DNA of 64,000 nt from Yersinia enterocolitica subsp. enterocolitica (GTDB lineage: Bacteria > Pseudomonadota > Gammaproteobacteria > Enterobacterales > Enterobacteriaceae): the NCBI RefSeq assembly GCF_901472495.1, contig NZ_LR590469.1, positions 2,542,001-2,606,000 on the forward strand, given 5' to 3'. The position numbers and the translations under genes were made by a program. Within the stretch, counting starts at the first letter, position 1, and every line of letters begins with the position of its first letter. This document shows, one piece after another, positions 32,752-41,662 of this stretch. Below the pieces are notes generated by a model that was not told the DNA's origin, searched no databases, and was given only the letters and a program-made list of their open reading frames with translations.

Positions 32752-32898
32752 CACTAAAAACGCGAAACAATATTAATGTTACCTAATGTTTCCTCATTTA
32801 ACTCAGTTTTGCTGATTAACACCGGCAACTGAGTAACTGACGAATAAAGACACATTAATGCGTGAACATGATGCTTCAACACCAGGGGAACTTTTTTA

Positions 32899-34302
32899 AT
32901 GACTTCACTAAATAGCTCGGCGGCAGACAATGCTCCATCAGAGAGCATGGCTGCGGAAGAGCGCCTGGCTACGCCCGAAGGTCGCAAAGACTTTTGGCGC
33001 GCAACCTTTTCGTGCTGGCTCGGCACAGCCATGGAGTATGCAGACTTTGCACTTTATGGTTTAGCGGCTGGCATAATATTTGGTGATGTCTTCTTCCCTG
33101 AAGCAACACCTGCAATCGCGTTGTTATCCAGTTTCGCCACTTACTCTGTCGGCTTTATTGCCCGCCCTATTGGCGCGCTGCTGTTCGGTAGATTAGGTGA
33201 TCGCAAAGGCCGGAAAGTGGTGATGATTACGACCATCAGCTTGATGGGAGCTTCCACTACCATGATTGGCCTGATCCCAAGTTACGCCTCTATCGGCTTG
33301 TGGGCTCCGGCCTGTTTGGCTTTCTTGCGTTTTATGCAAGGGCTGGGAGCGGGTGCCGAACTGTCTGGTGGCGCGGTGATGTTGGGGGAATATGCTCCCG
33401 CCAAAAGGCGTGGTTTAGTCTCCTCCATTATCGCATTGGGGTCTAACAGCGGTACGCTGCTGGCGGCACTGGTGTGGTTGCTGGTCTTGCAGATGGACAA
33501 ACAAACACTGCTCGACTGGGGCTGGCGCATTCCATTCCTGTCCAGCATTTTAATCGCCGGTGCAGCGCTGTTTATTCGTCGCCACATGCGTGAAACGCCG
33601 GTCTTTGAGCGCCAAAAATTGGTGTTGGAACAACAGCGTCAACAAGCATTAGCCTTGGGCCGCGAACATACCACCGAAGTGGATAATCGCACTTTCTGGC
33701 AGCGCAGCAAATCGTTTTGGATAATGGTGGGCTTGCGTATTGGCGAGAACGGCCCGTCTTATCTGGCTCAGGGCTTTATGATTGGCTATGTTGCCAAAGT
33801 GCTGATGGTGGATAAATCGGTGCCCACCATGGCGGTGTTTATTGCTTCCTGTCTGGGCTTCCTGATTATCCCATTGGCGGGCTATCTGTCAGACCGCTTT
33901 GGCCGCCGTATTACTTATCGTTGGTTCTGCCTGTTATTAATTATCTATGCTTTCCCGGCATTTATGCTGTTGGAAACCCGCGAGCCGATTATTGTAATGG
34001 GGACTATCATTGTAGGTATGGGTTTGGCGTCGCTGGGTATCTTTGGCGTGCAAGCAGCATGGGGTGTCGAGTTATTTGGTGTGACTAATCGCTATACCAA
34101 GATGGCAGTCGCGAAAGAGTTAGGCTCCATTTTATCCGGTGGGACTGCACCATTAATAGCGGCAGCCATGTTGACACTCACTGGCCACTGGTGGCCAATT
34201 GCACTGTATTTCGCCGTAATGGCGGGGATTGGGTTCGTTACCACGTTCTTTGCGCCAGAAACTCGTGGGCGTGACCTCAATTTACCAGAAGATGCGATTT
34301 AA
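32899..34302 (+). CDS. MFS transporter, metabolite:H+ symporter (MHS) family
   Basis: 467 residues with 12 predicted membrane helices. MHS marks: GTAMEYADFALYG in helix 1, FGRLGDRKGRK between helices 2 and 3, and DRFGRRITYR in the second half. A ribosome site AGGGGAAC precedes ATG 32899. It is followed by a LacI regulator and a nucleoside hydrolase, so a nucleoside or related substrate is plausible, but the MHS family usually carries organic acids and osmolytes. Confidence 0.85.
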   Translation: MTSLNSSAADNAPSESMAAEERLATPEGRKDFWRATFSCWLGTAMEYADFALYGLAAGIIFGDVFFPEATPAIALLSSFATYSVGFIARPIGALLFGRLGDRKGRKVVMITTISLMGASTTMIGLIPSYASIGLWAPACLAFLRFMQGLGAGAELSGGAVMLGEYAPAKRRGLVSSIIALGSNSGTLLAALVWLLVLQMDKQTLLDWGWRIPFLSSILIAGAALFIRRHMRETPVFERQKLVLEQQRQQALALGREHTTEVDNRTFWQRSKSFWIMVGLRIGENGPSYLAQGFMIGYVAKVLMVDKSVPTMAVFIASCLGFLIIPLAGYLSDRFGRRITYRWFCLLLIIYAFPAFMLLETREPIIVMGTIIVGMGLASLGIFGVQAAWGVELFGVTNRYTKMAVAKELGSILSGGTAPLIAAAMLTLTGHWWPIALYFAVMAGIGFVTTFFAPETRGRDLNLPEDAI

Positions 34303-34338
34303 TAGCAGAAAACGCCATTCTCTGATGTAACGATACCG

Positions 34339-34464
34339 ATACCCTAAATAATTCGAGTTGCAGGAAGACGGCAACTGAGTAAATCCCCAGGAGCTTACAC
34401 AAGTAAGTGACTGGGGTGAACGAAGGCAGCCAACGCACATGCAGCTTAAAGTATGACGGGTATA
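34339..34464 (+). repeat. ERIC element, full length
   Basis: Canonical ERIC: CTAAATAATTCGAGTTGCAG at the start, AAATCCCCAGGAGCTTAC and AGTAAGTGACTGGGGTGAAC in the middle, CAACGCACATGCAGC near the end. It lies between the MHS transporter and the LacI gene, only about 30 bp before the LacI start, so it will be in that gene's leader RNA if they are co-transcribed. Confidence 0.95.
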
Positions 34465-34495
34465 TCCTTTAGGGATGTTTAGCATCGAGGTAACT

Positions 34496-35515
34496 TTGGT
34501 CAACCCGCAGTCACGTCGTATTACACGTTCTGATGTCGCACGCGAAGCAGGAACTTCTGTGGCGGTAGTGAGTTACGTCATTAATAACGGGCCACGGCCA
34601 GTTGCTCCCGCCACCAAACAACGCGTGCTTGATGCGATTAAAAAAACCGGCTACCGCCCCAATGAGATTGCCCGATCATTAGCGCGTGGAACCACTCAAA
34701 CCTATGGCCTGATTGTTCCCAATATTTCCAACCCTTTCATCTCGTCAATGGCCCATGCTCTGCAACGTGAAGCCTTTGCCAACGGGCAAGTATTGTTATT
34801 GGGTGATGCGGGAGATGACCGGCAGCGCGAACGCGAACTTATCAATAATTTGCTGCATCGTCAGGTTGATGGCTTGTTATATACCAGTGTTGATCGCCAT
34901 CCCTATATCGAATTAATTCAGGCTACTGGCACACCTTTTGTCATGCTTGACAGAGTCGACGATGCACAACAAATCAGTGCGATTCGTGTGGATGAACGCG
35001 CTGCGGCGTTTCAGGCAACTCAACATCTGATTGAACATGGTCATCGTGACATCGCCATTATTTGCGGCCCGCTGGATATGCTCAATACTCAAGATAGGTT
35101 GAATGGCTGGCGCGATGCATTGCAACAAGCGGGGCTGAGGGTACGTAATGAGTGGATTTTCTCGACCACATATACCCGCCCCGGCGGTTATCAGGCCGCA
35201 CAACAAATGTTGAAAGGGCCATTGCCACAGGCACTATTCACCACCAATGAATTACAAGCATTGGGCTGTTTACGTGCTATGGCCGAGCATAATCTGACCG
35301 CACCGAGAGATCTGGCGCTTATCTGTTTTAACGGCACCATTGAGTCTGAATATAACGTGCCCTCATTAACGACCGTACGTCAGCCGTTGGATGCCATGGC
35401 AAAAACCGCCATAGAAATGCTAAAAAATTGGGACGGTAAACCGACTATTCGTGAATTCGCTTTTTCGCTGCAAATCGGTGAGTCCTGCGGTTGTTCCCAT
35501 ACCCAAATAAATTGA
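34496..35515 (+). CDS. LacI-family transcriptional regulator
   Basis: 339 residues from TTG 34496. I prefer this start because GAGG lies 5 bp ahead; ATG 34475 would add 7 residues. The N-terminal helix-turn-helix TRSDVAREAGTSVAVVSYVI and hinge YRPNEIARSLARG lead into a periplasmic-binding-type ligand domain (IVPNISNPFISSMAHAL, VDGLLYTS). It resembles RbsR/PurR-type repressors. It probably senses a nucleoside or its sugar and controls its neighbours, given the palindrome at 32734. Confidence 0.87.
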   Translation: MVNPQSRRITRSDVAREAGTSVAVVSYVINNGPRPVAPATKQRVLDAIKKTGYRPNEIARSLARGTTQTYGLIVPNISNPFISSMAHALQREAFANGQVLLLGDAGDDRQRERELINNLLHRQVDGLLYTSVDRHPYIELIQATGTPFVMLDRVDDAQQISAIRVDERAAAFQATQHLIEHGHRDIAIICGPLDMLNTQDRLNGWRDALQQAGLRVRNEWIFSTTYTRPGGYQAAQQMLKGPLPQALFTTNELQALGCLRAMAEHNLTAPRDLALICFNGTIESEYNVPSLTTVRQPLDAMAKTAIEMLKNWDGKPTIREFAFSLQIGESCGCSHTQIN

Positions 35516-35539
35516 TTTTCCATTATAAAAGTTAAAAAC

Positions 35540-36610
35540 ATGCGTTTAATTATTGATTGTGACCCAGGAAATGGCGTACCCGGCGCGAATGTCGATGATG
35601 GTTTGGCTCTCGCACTCGCCATCGCCGCTCCGGAAATAACATTAGAATTAATCACTATCGTGGCGGGAAATACCCCAAGCGAAGTAGGATTTTCTGTTGC
35701 CCATGATTTAGTGAGCCGTCTGGGATTGGATATCCCCATCATTCGAGGTGCGTCGCAAGCTCTGGTGGAGCCAGCTGCACTTTGGCGCGATAAGCTCGAT
35801 AATGGTGCTGCCAGAAATGGATTAACTGCACTTTGGCAACAAACACCGGTGCCACCCCTGGTAGCTTCCGGCGCGCCGTTAGCGGCCCATGCCATCGGTG
35901 AATTAATTTGCAATAACCCCGGTGAAATAACCTTAGTGGCTATTGGCCCACTGACAAATATCGCCCATGCTATGCAGCTTTACCCGCAAATGGCGTCATC
36001 GGTGGCAGAAATTGCTATTATGGGAGGTGTCTTTAATGTCGAGGGTTATCTTAAAGACACTAATTTTGGTATCGATCCTGAAGCTGCACATGTGGTGCTG
36101 ACCAGCGGTGCTAACATTACACTGGCACCTTTGGATGTCACTACGCAGACCCAAATGCTGCATCAAGATTTGGATAAGATTGCGCAAATTGACACGCCAC
36201 TCAGCCGTTATCTGGTAGAAACCCTGCGCCCGTGGATAAGCTATTCAATGCAAACTCGCGGGCTGCCGGGTTGTTGGGTTCATGATGCACTGGTCGTCGC
36301 CTGGTTACTGGATAAAAGCATCGTGACCACCACCCGCGACTATATAGATGTTGCGCTGGAAGGGGCACTGACCCGCGGTATGACATTACGCTTTAGCCCA
36401 GAGAATCTGCGTTTGGATGTCGGTATTCCGGCACCACAGGGCAAAGCGGCAAACATACTGCAAACTGTTGATAATAAAAAGCTCTTGGATGCCATCCATC
36501 AAGCCTTGAGCAATTTCACCTATACCCAAAATAATTCGAGTTGCAGGAAGGCGGTAACTGAGAAAATCCCCTGGAGTCTACTTACTTTAAGGTCAACGAC
36601 CAATAAGTGA
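35540..36610 (+). CDS. Inosine/uridine-preferring nucleoside hydrolase with an ERIC-derived tail
   Basis: 356 residues. The calcium-binding N-terminal motif is IIDCDPGNGVPGANVDDGLA, a known variant of DTDPGxDD. LVAIGPLTNIAHA and the later CWVHDALVVAWL (His-Asp) are typical. It splits ribonucleosides to base and ribose. The last 28 or so residues after LSNFT are encoded by the ERIC element starting at 36521, so the native C-terminus has been replaced or extended. It follows the LacI gene by 24 bp. Confidence 0.85.
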   Translation: MRLIIDCDPGNGVPGANVDDGLALALAIAAPEITLELITIVAGNTPSEVGFSVAHDLVSRLGLDIPIIRGASQALVEPAALWRDKLDNGAARNGLTALWQQTPVPPLVASGAPLAAHAIGELICNNPGEITLVAIGPLTNIAHAMQLYPQMASSVAEIAIMGGVFNVEGYLKDTNFGIDPEAAHVVLTSGANITLAPLDVTTQTQMLHQDLDKIAQIDTPLSRYLVETLRPWISYSMQTRGLPGCWVHDALVVAWLLDKSIVTTTRDYIDVALEGALTRGMTLRFSPENLRLDVGIPAPQGKAANILQTVDNKKLLDAIHQALSNFTYTQNNSSCRKAVTEKIPWSLLTLRSTTNK

Positions 36611-36739
36611 CTGGGGTGACAAATCGGTCAGGAACCGATTTGAACGCTGCTTGCAGCGACCCCGCAGAGGCGAGGCCCATAGACGGGTCGAGTAGCGAAG
36701 ACAGCTAACGCACATGCAGCTTGAAGAATGACGGGAATA
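36521..36739 (+). repeat. ERIC element carrying an internal insertion
   Basis: Starts with AATAATTCGAGTTGCAGG and ends with AACGCACATGCAGCTTGAAG. After AGTGACTGGGGTGA the next about 75-80 bp (36620 to about 36695) are extra relative to the copy at 34339. This insert contains an inverted repeat AAATCGGT...ACCGATTT. The middle also has about 18 extra bases. ERICs with inserts of this size have been described in Yersinia. Confidence 0.85.
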
Positions 36740-36773
36740 ATCTGGAGCCACTCACCACAATCTGAGACTGACC

Positions 36774-38393
36774 ATGCTGACACTGCTTCATCTTCTTTCA
36801 TCTGTCGCCCTGCTGGTGTGGGGCACACACATCGTCCGCACAGGTATTATGCGGGTTTATGGTGCTGATTTACGCCGAGTCCTGAGCGCCAGTATCCAGA
36901 AAAAACCGACGGCATTTATGGCCGGGATTGGCGTCACCGCGCTGGTGCAAAGTAGTAATGCTACGGCGTTGCTGGTGATTTCATTTGTCTCACAGGGGCT
37001 GATTTCATTGTCCCCTGCCCTGGTGATTATGTTAGGAGCCGATGTCGGCACCGCCCTGATGGCGCGAGTGCTGACCTTCCCACTCTCCTGGTTGTCGCCA
37101 CTGCTGATTTTGGGCGGGGTCATTGTCTTCCTCGGGCAACGCAAAGCGCGTGTCGGCCAGATGGGGCGAGTGTGTATTGGTCTCGGGCTGATTATTCTGG
37201 CGCTGCAACTGATTGTCACCGCTGCCGGGCCGATTACACAGGCGACTGCGGTTCAGGCCATTTTCTCCTCCCTAACCGGCGATACCATTCTGGCGCTGCT
37301 GATTGGCGCGCTGTTTGCCATGATCAGTTATTCCAGCTTAGCTGCCGTGCTGCTGACCGCGACACTCGCCGCCACCGGTCTGGTGCCGCTGAATATCGCG
37401 CTCTGCATTGTGATTGGTTCAAATCTGGGCAGTGGATTTTTGGCCTTAATCAGTAGCCGTGGGCAAAATGCCGTCTCCCGCCAAGTGGTGTTGGGGAGCC
37501 TACTGTTTAAGGTTATTGGCTGCATTTTGGTGGTTCCCTGGGTCAATGTGTTAGGGCAATGGCTGTTCGGGCGAAATTTACCCGCCGCCGAAGTGGTGAT
37601 TTACTTCCACGTTTTCTATAACCTGCTGCGCTGCTTGTTGATGTTGCCATTTGTTGGAGTGATGGCACGTATTTGTAGTCGGTTGGTCAGTGATGACCCC
37701 AATACCGCACAACCCTCAGCGCCGCGCTATCTTGATATTACCGCTATCGATACTCCGTCACTGGCATTAGCCAACGCAGTACGGGAAACCCTGCGTATGG
37801 GGGATGTACTGGAGCAGATGTTATTTCGCTTTAAAGAAGTGTTGGAAGGCAATAAACAGCAAAAGCATGAAGTCAGCTTGTTGGAAGATGAAGTCGACAT
37901 GTTGTATAGCGCGATAAAACTGTATTTAGCTCAAATTCAGCAAGATGAATTAGGCGAGATTGATTCACGGCGATGGGCTGAAATCATTGATACCGCAGTC
38001 AATCTCCAGCAAGCAGGCGATATTATTGGCCGCATGACCTCGGACGTTGCCGCCAAATCACTCAATGCGCGCAAGCCGTTTTCAGCCGAAGGGTTGGAGG
38101 AATTAAATACCCTGCATGCTCGGTTGGTGACGAATCTGGATTTAGGGATGTCAGTGTTTTTATCGCGCGATATTAATAACGCCAAGCGCTTACGCCGCGC
38201 CAAACATCGTTTTCGTTTACTAAACCGCCGTTACTCTCATGCTCACGTCGAGCGCTTGCATCAACAAAACGTGCTAAGTATTGAGACCAGCAGCCTGCAT
38301 ATGGGGCTATTGGGGGATATGAAGCGCTTGAACTCACTATTCTGTTCAACGGCATATCATGTATTGGAAGTGCAGGAAGAAGCATTGGATTAA
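36774..38393 (+). CDS. Na/Pi cotransporter family protein (YjbB-like)
   Basis: 539 residues. Eight or so membrane helices in two Na_Pi_cotrans repeats, with signature GVTALVQSSNATALLVISFV and a second QSS-like element (ISYSSLAAVLL). The C-terminal third (about 340-520) is helical and PhoU-like. E. coli YjbB is the same length class and exports phosphate. It starts 35 bp after the ERIC and ends at a strong terminator, so it looks monocistronic. Confidence 0.88.
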   Translation: MLTLLHLLSSVALLVWGTHIVRTGIMRVYGADLRRVLSASIQKKPTAFMAGIGVTALVQSSNATALLVISFVSQGLISLSPALVIMLGADVGTALMARVLTFPLSWLSPLLILGGVIVFLGQRKARVGQMGRVCIGLGLIILALQLIVTAAGPITQATAVQAIFSSLTGDTILALLIGALFAMISYSSLAAVLLTATLAATGLVPLNIALCIVIGSNLGSGFLALISSRGQNAVSRQVVLGSLLFKVIGCILVVPWVNVLGQWLFGRNLPAAEVVIYFHVFYNLLRCLLMLPFVGVMARICSRLVSDDPNTAQPSAPRYLDITAIDTPSLALANAVRETLRMGDVLEQMLFRFKEVLEGNKQQKHEVSLLEDEVDMLYSAIKLYLAQIQQDELGEIDSRRWAEIIDTAVNLQQAGDIIGRMTSDVAAKSLNARKPFSAEGLEELNTLHARLVTNLDLGMSVFLSRDINNAKRLRRAKHRFRLLNRRYSHAHVERLHQQNVLSIETSSLHMGLLGDMKRLNSLFCSTAYHVLEVQEEALD

Positions 38394-38401
38394 ATAACAA
38401 G

Positions 38402-38430
38402 TTTGGGGGAGTAAAAAATGCTCCCCAAAA
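38402..38430. terminator. Bidirectional terminator between convergent genes
   Basis: TTTGGGGGAG/CTCCCCAAA stem (one bulged G), loop TAAAAAATG, A/T-rich on both sides. It can serve the Na/Pi gene (plus) and the isochorismatase-like gene (minus). Confidence 0.7.
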
Positions 38431-38472
38431 TTATCTTAGATAAATAGTATTAAGAAAATATATCCAAAACAG

Positions 38473-39000
38473 TTAACCAGCCCAATCGGTCAGAATCTGC
38501 TGCGTTGTTTTTACAGTAATACGATTCCCCGGAATGGCAAGTTCAGACCAGACTTCATTATGCTGTGCGATAAGTTGCTGGGCTGTGACGTGTTGTCTAT
38601 CCGCAGTAGTATGGGCATCAGAGGCAATGGTCAGAGCGTATCCCTTACTGGCTGCAATTTTAACTGTGGTATCAACACAATAATCAGTGGCACAACCGCA
38701 GATAGTGAGATGAGTTGCCCCCAATTTGGCAATAATGTTATCGAGTGAAGTTCGATAAAACGAATCACAAGCCGTTTTGTTCACAGATATTGCGCTTTCC
38801 GGGTGATGAAGCTCCGGCAATAGCTGCCACAACTCACTCCCCTCGGTCATGTCATCTTCAATATGCTGTATGAAAATAACCTGGTCAGCATGATCTATCA
38901 GTTGATTAATACGGGCGACTCTACCTGCGCTATCAAAGCGAGGATTAGCTAAAACGCCATTTTGCATATCAATAACGATAACAACCTTTTCTTTGGTCAT
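38473..39000 (-). CDS. Isochorismatase-like cysteine hydrolase
   Basis: 175 residues. The catalytic Asp is in VIVIDMQNGVL, the Lys in VNKTACDSFY, and the nucleophile Cys in ICGCATDYCVDTTV, with a cis-peptide region before it. These are nicotinamidase/isochorismatase fold marks; the substrate is not predictable. ATG 39000 has a GAGG ribosome site, whereas the longer frame to 39063 has no support. No siderophore synthesis genes are adjacent. Confidence 0.85.
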   Translation of the reverse strand: MTKEKVVIVIDMQNGVLANPRFDSAGRVARINQLIDHADQVIFIQHIEDDMTEGSELWQLLPELHHPESAISVNKTACDSFYRTSLDNIIAKLGATHLTICGCATDYCVDTTVKIAASKGYALTIASDAHTTADRQHVTAQQLIAQHNEVWSELAIPGNRITVKTTQQILTDWAG

Positions 39001-39114
39001 AATGACCTCAATATTGAAAGTAAAAGTGGAATGGGAGAAAACAAGTTTCAACGAAAGAGCCAAGTAATCAAAGCAAATTCAGTATTGAGTTGATGGAAAG
39101 AGCATACTTATCAA

Positions 39115-39143
39115 TAAAAAAATCAGCCGATAAGCTGATTTTT
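39115..39143 (-). terminator. Terminator behind cueP
   Basis: AAATCAGC-CGATAA-GCTGATTT hairpin with A-run and T-run flanks, 36 bp beyond the cueP stop on the minus strand. Confidence 0.7.
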
Positions 39144-39178
39144 ATTTAACCTTTATCTCAGACTAACTCTAGTCTGGA

Positions 39179-39745
39179 TTATTTCTGCAAATGCAATGTC
39201 GTCATACACGTTTGGCTTTCAGCTTGGGTCGCAAAAGGTGATACCGCTTTGAGACCTTGATAGCTCACTTCAATCGTCCCTTCTGTATTGCGCGGCAACC
39301 ACACACCAATAAAACCATTCTGATAGCTGGTCAGTGTATCTTGCAGAATAACTTTCCCGGCTTTATCAGTAATTTTCACATCAAATGTGGTATTCGCCAA
39401 TTCGCCACGGCAGCCGGATAAACTGTGGTTAAAACAGGGGTGGGTTTGGTGTATATAAGGAGCAAATGAGAGATAGAACTTATCCCCCACCGGGAAAGAA
39501 AACTGCTGTTGCCCATCAGATAATTTCAATTCAGTCCCCGTTACCGCAGCTGAATAGGCCAAAGGGCGTTCTTGTTTGGATTGATCGATTGTCTCAATCA
39601 TCTGCTCAGTGGTTTTTCCAGATAAACCGTGTTGAGCCAAAAATTCTGTTTGTGTCGTCGCCGAGGCAAAATGGCTGAAAGTGACTGCGGCTAAGGCAAC
39701 AATAGCCAGTCGGGCAGTTGAAGCAAATGTCTTTTTCACTGTCAT
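39179..39745 (-). CDS. cueP: Periplasmic copper-binding protein CueP
   Basis: 188 residues. The signal peptide ends in ASA at about residue 29. The mature part matches CueP: FLAQHGLSGK, the HPCFNHSLSGCRGELANT block with its Cys and His ligands, NGFIGVWLPRN and the C-terminal TCMTTLHL. CueP holds periplasmic copper and helps supply the periplasmic superoxide dismutase in Salmonella. ATG 39745 is the first Met with a proper signal peptide; upstream codons are spurious. I do not see a convincing CueR site. Confidence 0.88.
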   Translation of the reverse strand: MTVKKTFASTARLAIVALAAVTFSHFASATTQTEFLAQHGLSGKTTEQMIETIDQSKQERPLAYSAAVTGTELKLSDGQQQFSFPVGDKFYLSFAPYIHQTHPCFNHSLSGCRGELANTTFDVKITDKAGKVILQDTLTSYQNGFIGVWLPRNTEGTIEVSYQGLKAVSPFATQAESQTCMTTLHLQK

Positions 39746-39805
39746 GGTATCCTTCCGGTAAGAGGAAAATGTTCCAGGTAAGTTGGAATCATGGCGATAA
39801 TCTAA

Positions 39806-39826
39806 ACCCTCCCCTTGGGGGAGGGT
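39806..39826 (-). terminator. GC-rich terminator hairpin behind proP
   Basis: ACCCTCCCC-TT-GGGGGAGGGT is a near-perfect stem about 100 bp beyond the proP stop and ahead of cueP. Confidence 0.6.
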
Positions 39827-39922
39827 CAAAGACAGAATTGAATAGAAAGGTAAGCTATTGTATAGAAATGGATTTTCTTGATCTAAATCAAACTGAAACT
39901 GTGATATCCCTCTCAAACCGTT

Positions 39923-41425
39923 TTAATTAATATCCGGATGCTGAGCAATCAGATTTTTTCTTTTTTTCTCAAGCTCCGCGATTTGCTGGTCAATATCCTC
40001 AATATTTTGTTCGATGTGATCATGATGTTCCTGCAATATCTCTTTGGCTTCGGCCTTATCTGAAGCGGCAGGTGTTGCCCCTTTCAATGGCTTATTTGCT
40101 GTTTCCTTCATAAATACCCCAGTCACCAAACCAATAACTGCTACCACCATCAGATAATAGGCTGGCATAAACAGATTCTGAGTGGTTTCAACCAACCATG
40201 CGGCTGCTGTCGGTGTCAGGCCTGCAACCAATACAGAGATATTAAAGGCGATAGCCAGTGCACTGTAGCGAATATGGGTTGGGAACATCGCCGGTAATAT
40301 CGATGCCATCACACCGGTAAAACAGTTAAGTAAAATCGCCAGAATCAACAAGCCGCAGAATATCAAACCGATAATGCCACTGTTAATCAAAATGAAGCTT
40401 GGGATAGCGAGAATAAACAACCCAATACTGCCGCATATAACAAAAGGTTTACGGCCAAATCGGTCACTCATTAACCCCATTACTGGCTGAACAAATAACA
40501 TACCCAACATGATGGCAATAATAATCAATACACCATGGTCTTCTGAATAATGCAGGCTGTGAGACAGATAGCTCGGCATATAGGTCAGTAGCATGTAATA
40601 AGTGACGTTAGTCGCAATCACCATACCGACACAAATAGTCAGGTTCTTCCATTGCTTAGTCAGAATTTCGCGGAAAGAAACCTTCGGTGGCTGAGCAATA
40701 TTATGGCGCGAGTCATTATCTATTTTGTCGACGTGTTGCTGGAAAGTCGGTGTTTCTTCCAGCGCATGACGCAAATAGATACCAATGAGTCCTAATGGAG
40801 CTGCCACAAAGAACGGAATACGCCATCCCCATTCAAGGAAACTAGCCTCGCCGACAATACTGGATATCAGTAATACAACTCCAGCCCCGAGAACAAAACC
40901 GGCAATGGAACCAAAATCCAGCCAACTGCCGAGGAAGCCACGTTTTCTGTCCGGTGAATACTCAGCAACAAAAATAGCTGCGCCGGTATATTCGCCGCCA
41001 ACCGAAAAGCCCTGTGCCAATTTGGCTAATAACAGCAAGATGGGCGCCCAAATACCTATCGAAGCATAGGAGGGAATCAACCCAATACAGAAGGTGCTGA
41101 CTGACATAATAATGATGGTGACTGACAGAACTTTTTGTCGCCCATACTTATCACCCAGTGCACCAAAGAATAGGCCACCGAGAGGCCGAACCAGGAAAGG
41201 AACGGAAAAGGTCGCCAGTGCGGCAATCATCTGAATACCGGGGTCAGCGCCGGGGAAAAACACCTGCCCAAGTGCGAATGCGACAAAACCATAGACACCA
41301 AAGTCGAACCACTCCATAGCGTTGCCCAGCGCTGCTGCGGTGATAGCTTTCTTTAGTTTGGCATCATCAATGATCGTAATATCATTGATTTGCATAGGTT
41401 TAACACTCTTTCTTCGTAGTCCCAT
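39923..41425 (-). CDS. proP: Proline/betaine:H+ symporter ProP
   Basis: 500 residues from ATG 41425, the same length as E. coli ProP. Twelve membrane helices; MHS features TIIDDAKLKKAITAAALGNA, GALGDKYGRQK and MSDRFGRKPF. The C-terminal extension (about 455-498) is a coiled coil (heptad pattern in EILQEHHDHIEQNIEDIDQQ), the osmosensory tuning element of ProP. It imports proline and glycine betaine under osmotic stress. The ribosome site AAGGAAG precedes 41425; 41479 has none. Confidence 0.9.
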   Translation of the reverse strand: MGLRRKSVKPMQINDITIIDDAKLKKAITAAALGNAMEWFDFGVYGFVAFALGQVFFPGADPGIQMIAALATFSVPFLVRPLGGLFFGALGDKYGRQKVLSVTIIIMSVSTFCIGLIPSYASIGIWAPILLLLAKLAQGFSVGGEYTGAAIFVAEYSPDRKRGFLGSWLDFGSIAGFVLGAGVVLLISSIVGEASFLEWGWRIPFFVAAPLGLIGIYLRHALEETPTFQQHVDKIDNDSRHNIAQPPKVSFREILTKQWKNLTICVGMVIATNVTYYMLLTYMPSYLSHSLHYSEDHGVLIIIAIMLGMLFVQPVMGLMSDRFGRKPFVICGSIGLFILAIPSFILINSGIIGLIFCGLLILAILLNCFTGVMASILPAMFPTHIRYSALAIAFNISVLVAGLTPTAAAWLVETTQNLFMPAYYLMVVAVIGLVTGVFMKETANKPLKGATPAASDKAEAKEILQEHHDHIEQNIEDIDQQIAELEKKRKNLIAQHPDIN

Positions 41426-41617
41426 TTTTTTCTTCCTTATGTTCCTGATAGTCCCACTACATAAAGCCAAAATTATCAATGACAGTTATCCCTGTTACGG
41501 GATTAAAATCTTTATAGAGGATTTATAAGAATAGTTGTAAAGCAGGGGAATGTGTAGGAAAAACCTGAGGCAAATCATTAGAAATACTAATGTAATCACA
41601 GCAAAAAACCACATCTT

Positions 41618-41657
41618 AGCGGAACCTGTCAGCTATTTTGAGATGACAGGCCCCGCT
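41618..41657 (-). terminator. Terminator behind the RND pump gene
   Basis: AGCGG.AACCTGTCA/TGACAGG..CCGCT forms an interrupted but long stem with a 12-nt loop, just past the pump stop on the minus strand. Confidence 0.55.
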
Positions 41658-41662
41658 AATGA

